Positions 63,261 to 64,000 of a stretch of DNA of 64,000 nt are shown here, piece after piece (the first letter of the stretch is position 1; every line of letters begins with the position of its first letter). The DNA is from Gaoshiqia sediminis (GTDB lineage: Bacteria; Bacteroidota; Bacteroidia; Bacteroidales; Prolixibacteraceae). Below the pieces are notes generated by a model. That model worked only from the letters and a program-made list of their open reading frames with translations, made no database searches and had not been told where the DNA came from. Where the stretch lies: positions 1 through 64,000 of the forward strand of contig NZ_JAPAAF010000010.1 in assembly GCF_025907915.1 (NCBI RefSeq), read 5' to 3'. A program made the position numbers and the translations under genes.

Positions 63261-64000
63261 TTATCTGAGCTGTGCCCCAAGTTCTTTTTCAAAAGTGAAG
63301 ATCAGCTTTTGCATGATTTTGTCAATTTGCTTATCGTTGAGGGTTTTCTCGTCGTCGCGCAGAATGAAGCTGACAGCATACGATTTTTTTCCTTCCGGAA
63401 CGCCTTTGCCTTCATACACATCAAACAAATCAACCAAGCGCAACAATTTACGTTCTGATTTTACGGCCAGATCGCGGATTTGCACAAAGCGGACATTTTT
63501 ATCGATCAACAAGGCGAGATCGCGACGAACTTCCGGGTATTTGGGCAGTTCAGCAAAAAGCGTTTTGTTGTTCTTTTGCTCCAGCAGCAGGTTGTCCATC
63601 AAAAAGTCGGCATAATACACCGGGTTTTCAATTTCAAACTCCTTCAGCAGCTTTTTATGAACGATTCCAAACTCCACCAGCTTGCGGCCGTTGGGGGCCG
63701 AATAGATCAATCCTTCTGCAAAAAAATCGGTGCTTAAGTCTTCCAATTTCAGATTTTCAGCTTTCAATCCTAATTTCAGCAACAGGTTTTCCACATATCC
63801 TTTCAGCTGGAAAAAGCTGCTGCCACTTTGCGGGATGGCCCAGCTTTCGCGTTCTTTTTGTCCCGAAATGAACAGCGCCAGGTGCTCGTCTTCCGAATAA
63901 CTTTTCAGTGGGTTCTCAACCAACTCGGCGCCGGTAGTGTGGTAGCAATTGCCAAACTCGTACAGTCGCAGGTCGCCGTTGCGGCGGTTGGCATTGTAGG
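63261..64000 (-). CDS. pheT: Phenylalanine--tRNA ligase beta subunit, 3' part
   Basis: Partial gene: about the last 246 residues of PheT, continuing beyond the right edge of the window (the frame is open through 64000). The visible part is the end of the catalytic-like module (YEFGNCY...) and the C-terminal FDX-ACB domain (about the last 95 residues, YPEVRRDLALLIDKNVRF through FTFEKELGAQL) that binds the tRNA anticodon. Charges tRNA with phenylalanine together with PheS. Its end is marked by a terminator. Its distance from the phenylalanine-related island at 7-20 kb gives no functional link. Confidence 0.95.
   Translation of the reverse strand, partial: YNANRRNGDLRLYEFGNCYHTTGAELVENPLKSYSEDEHLALFISGQKERESWAIPQSGSSFFQLKGYVENLLLKLGLKAENLKLEDLSTDFFAEGLIYSAPNGRKLVEFGIVHKKLLKEFEIENPVYYADFLMDNLLLEQKNNKTLFAELPKYPEVRRDLALLIDKNVRFVQIRDLAVKSERKLLRLVDLFDVYEGKGVPEGKKSYAVSFILRDDEKTLNDKQIDKIMQKLIFTFEKELGAQLR

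Overview
The window looks like a chromosomal segment of an anaerobic or facultatively anaerobic member of the Bacteroidota, most likely the Marinilabiliales/Prolixibacteraceae side. This rests on gene content and style: a nrfHA nitrite reductase with a ResB/CcsA haem-attachment pair, ferredoxin-linked 2-oxoacid oxidoreductases, a long periplasmic-domain YidC, a DUF349 repeat protein, lipoproteins with short lipoboxes, and several -7 boxes of the Bacteroidota type TAnnTTTG. No rRNA, tRNA, prophage, CRISPR array or transposase gene was seen. The taxonomic placement is inference.

Layout. 1-436: dispersed palindromic repeats, then a nitroreductase. 1186-6561 (minus strand): nrfH, nrfA, an outer-membrane beta-barrel gene, resB and ccsA, a complete ammonifying nitrite reductase operon with its haem lyase; an FNR-like palindrome sits just upstream. 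7000-20231 (plus strand): a 13 kb island for aromatic acids holding a porin, two phenylacetate-CoA ligases each followed by a tandem ACT protein, a sodium:solute symporter with its small partner, prephenate dehydratase, flavodoxin, an aminotransferase, a CRP/FNR regulator and a four-subunit 2-oxoacid:ferredoxin oxidoreductase. 20306-29566: a large LytS/PAS sensor kinase, a small beta-barrel protein, an orphan Nif11-type small protein, an exported 1-Cys peroxiredoxin, a beta-propeller protein, an M49 peptidase lipoprotein, a monooxygenase-fold protein and a thermonuclease. 29696-39958: housekeeping genes (yidC, pyrG, DUF349, hsp20, trmD, an AddB-like nuclease). 40076-50075: envelope genes, including a 1414-residue repetitive AsmA-like protein and a glycolipid module (GT2, GT39, PAP2). 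50472-54872: yicC, a four-helix-bundle cassette, gmk, nadD, a possible small RNA, a GntR regulator and a receiver protein. 54894-64000: SDR, C1 peptidase, Sua5, a small lipoprotein, phosphotriesterase-like lipoprotein, GH51 arabinofuranosidase, an EamA transporter bracketed by inverted repeats, and the 3' part of pheT.

How the genes may work together. The aromatic island can be read as a salvage route: uptake of arylacetates, activation to the CoA thioester, reductive carboxylation to the aryl-pyruvate with low-potential electrons from ferredoxin or flavodoxin, and transamination to phenylalanine or tyrosine, with ACT proteins as amino acid sensors. The same enzymes could also run backwards as an energy-yielding amino acid fermentation. 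Two promoters, those of nrfHA and of the oxidoreductase operon, each carry a TTGYAA-N6-TTRCAA-like palindrome centred 33 bp upstream of the centre of a -7-like box, the geometry of class II CRP/FNR activation. A CRP/FNR gene lies immediately beside the second of these sites, which suggests common redox control of nitrite ammonification and aryl-acid metabolism.
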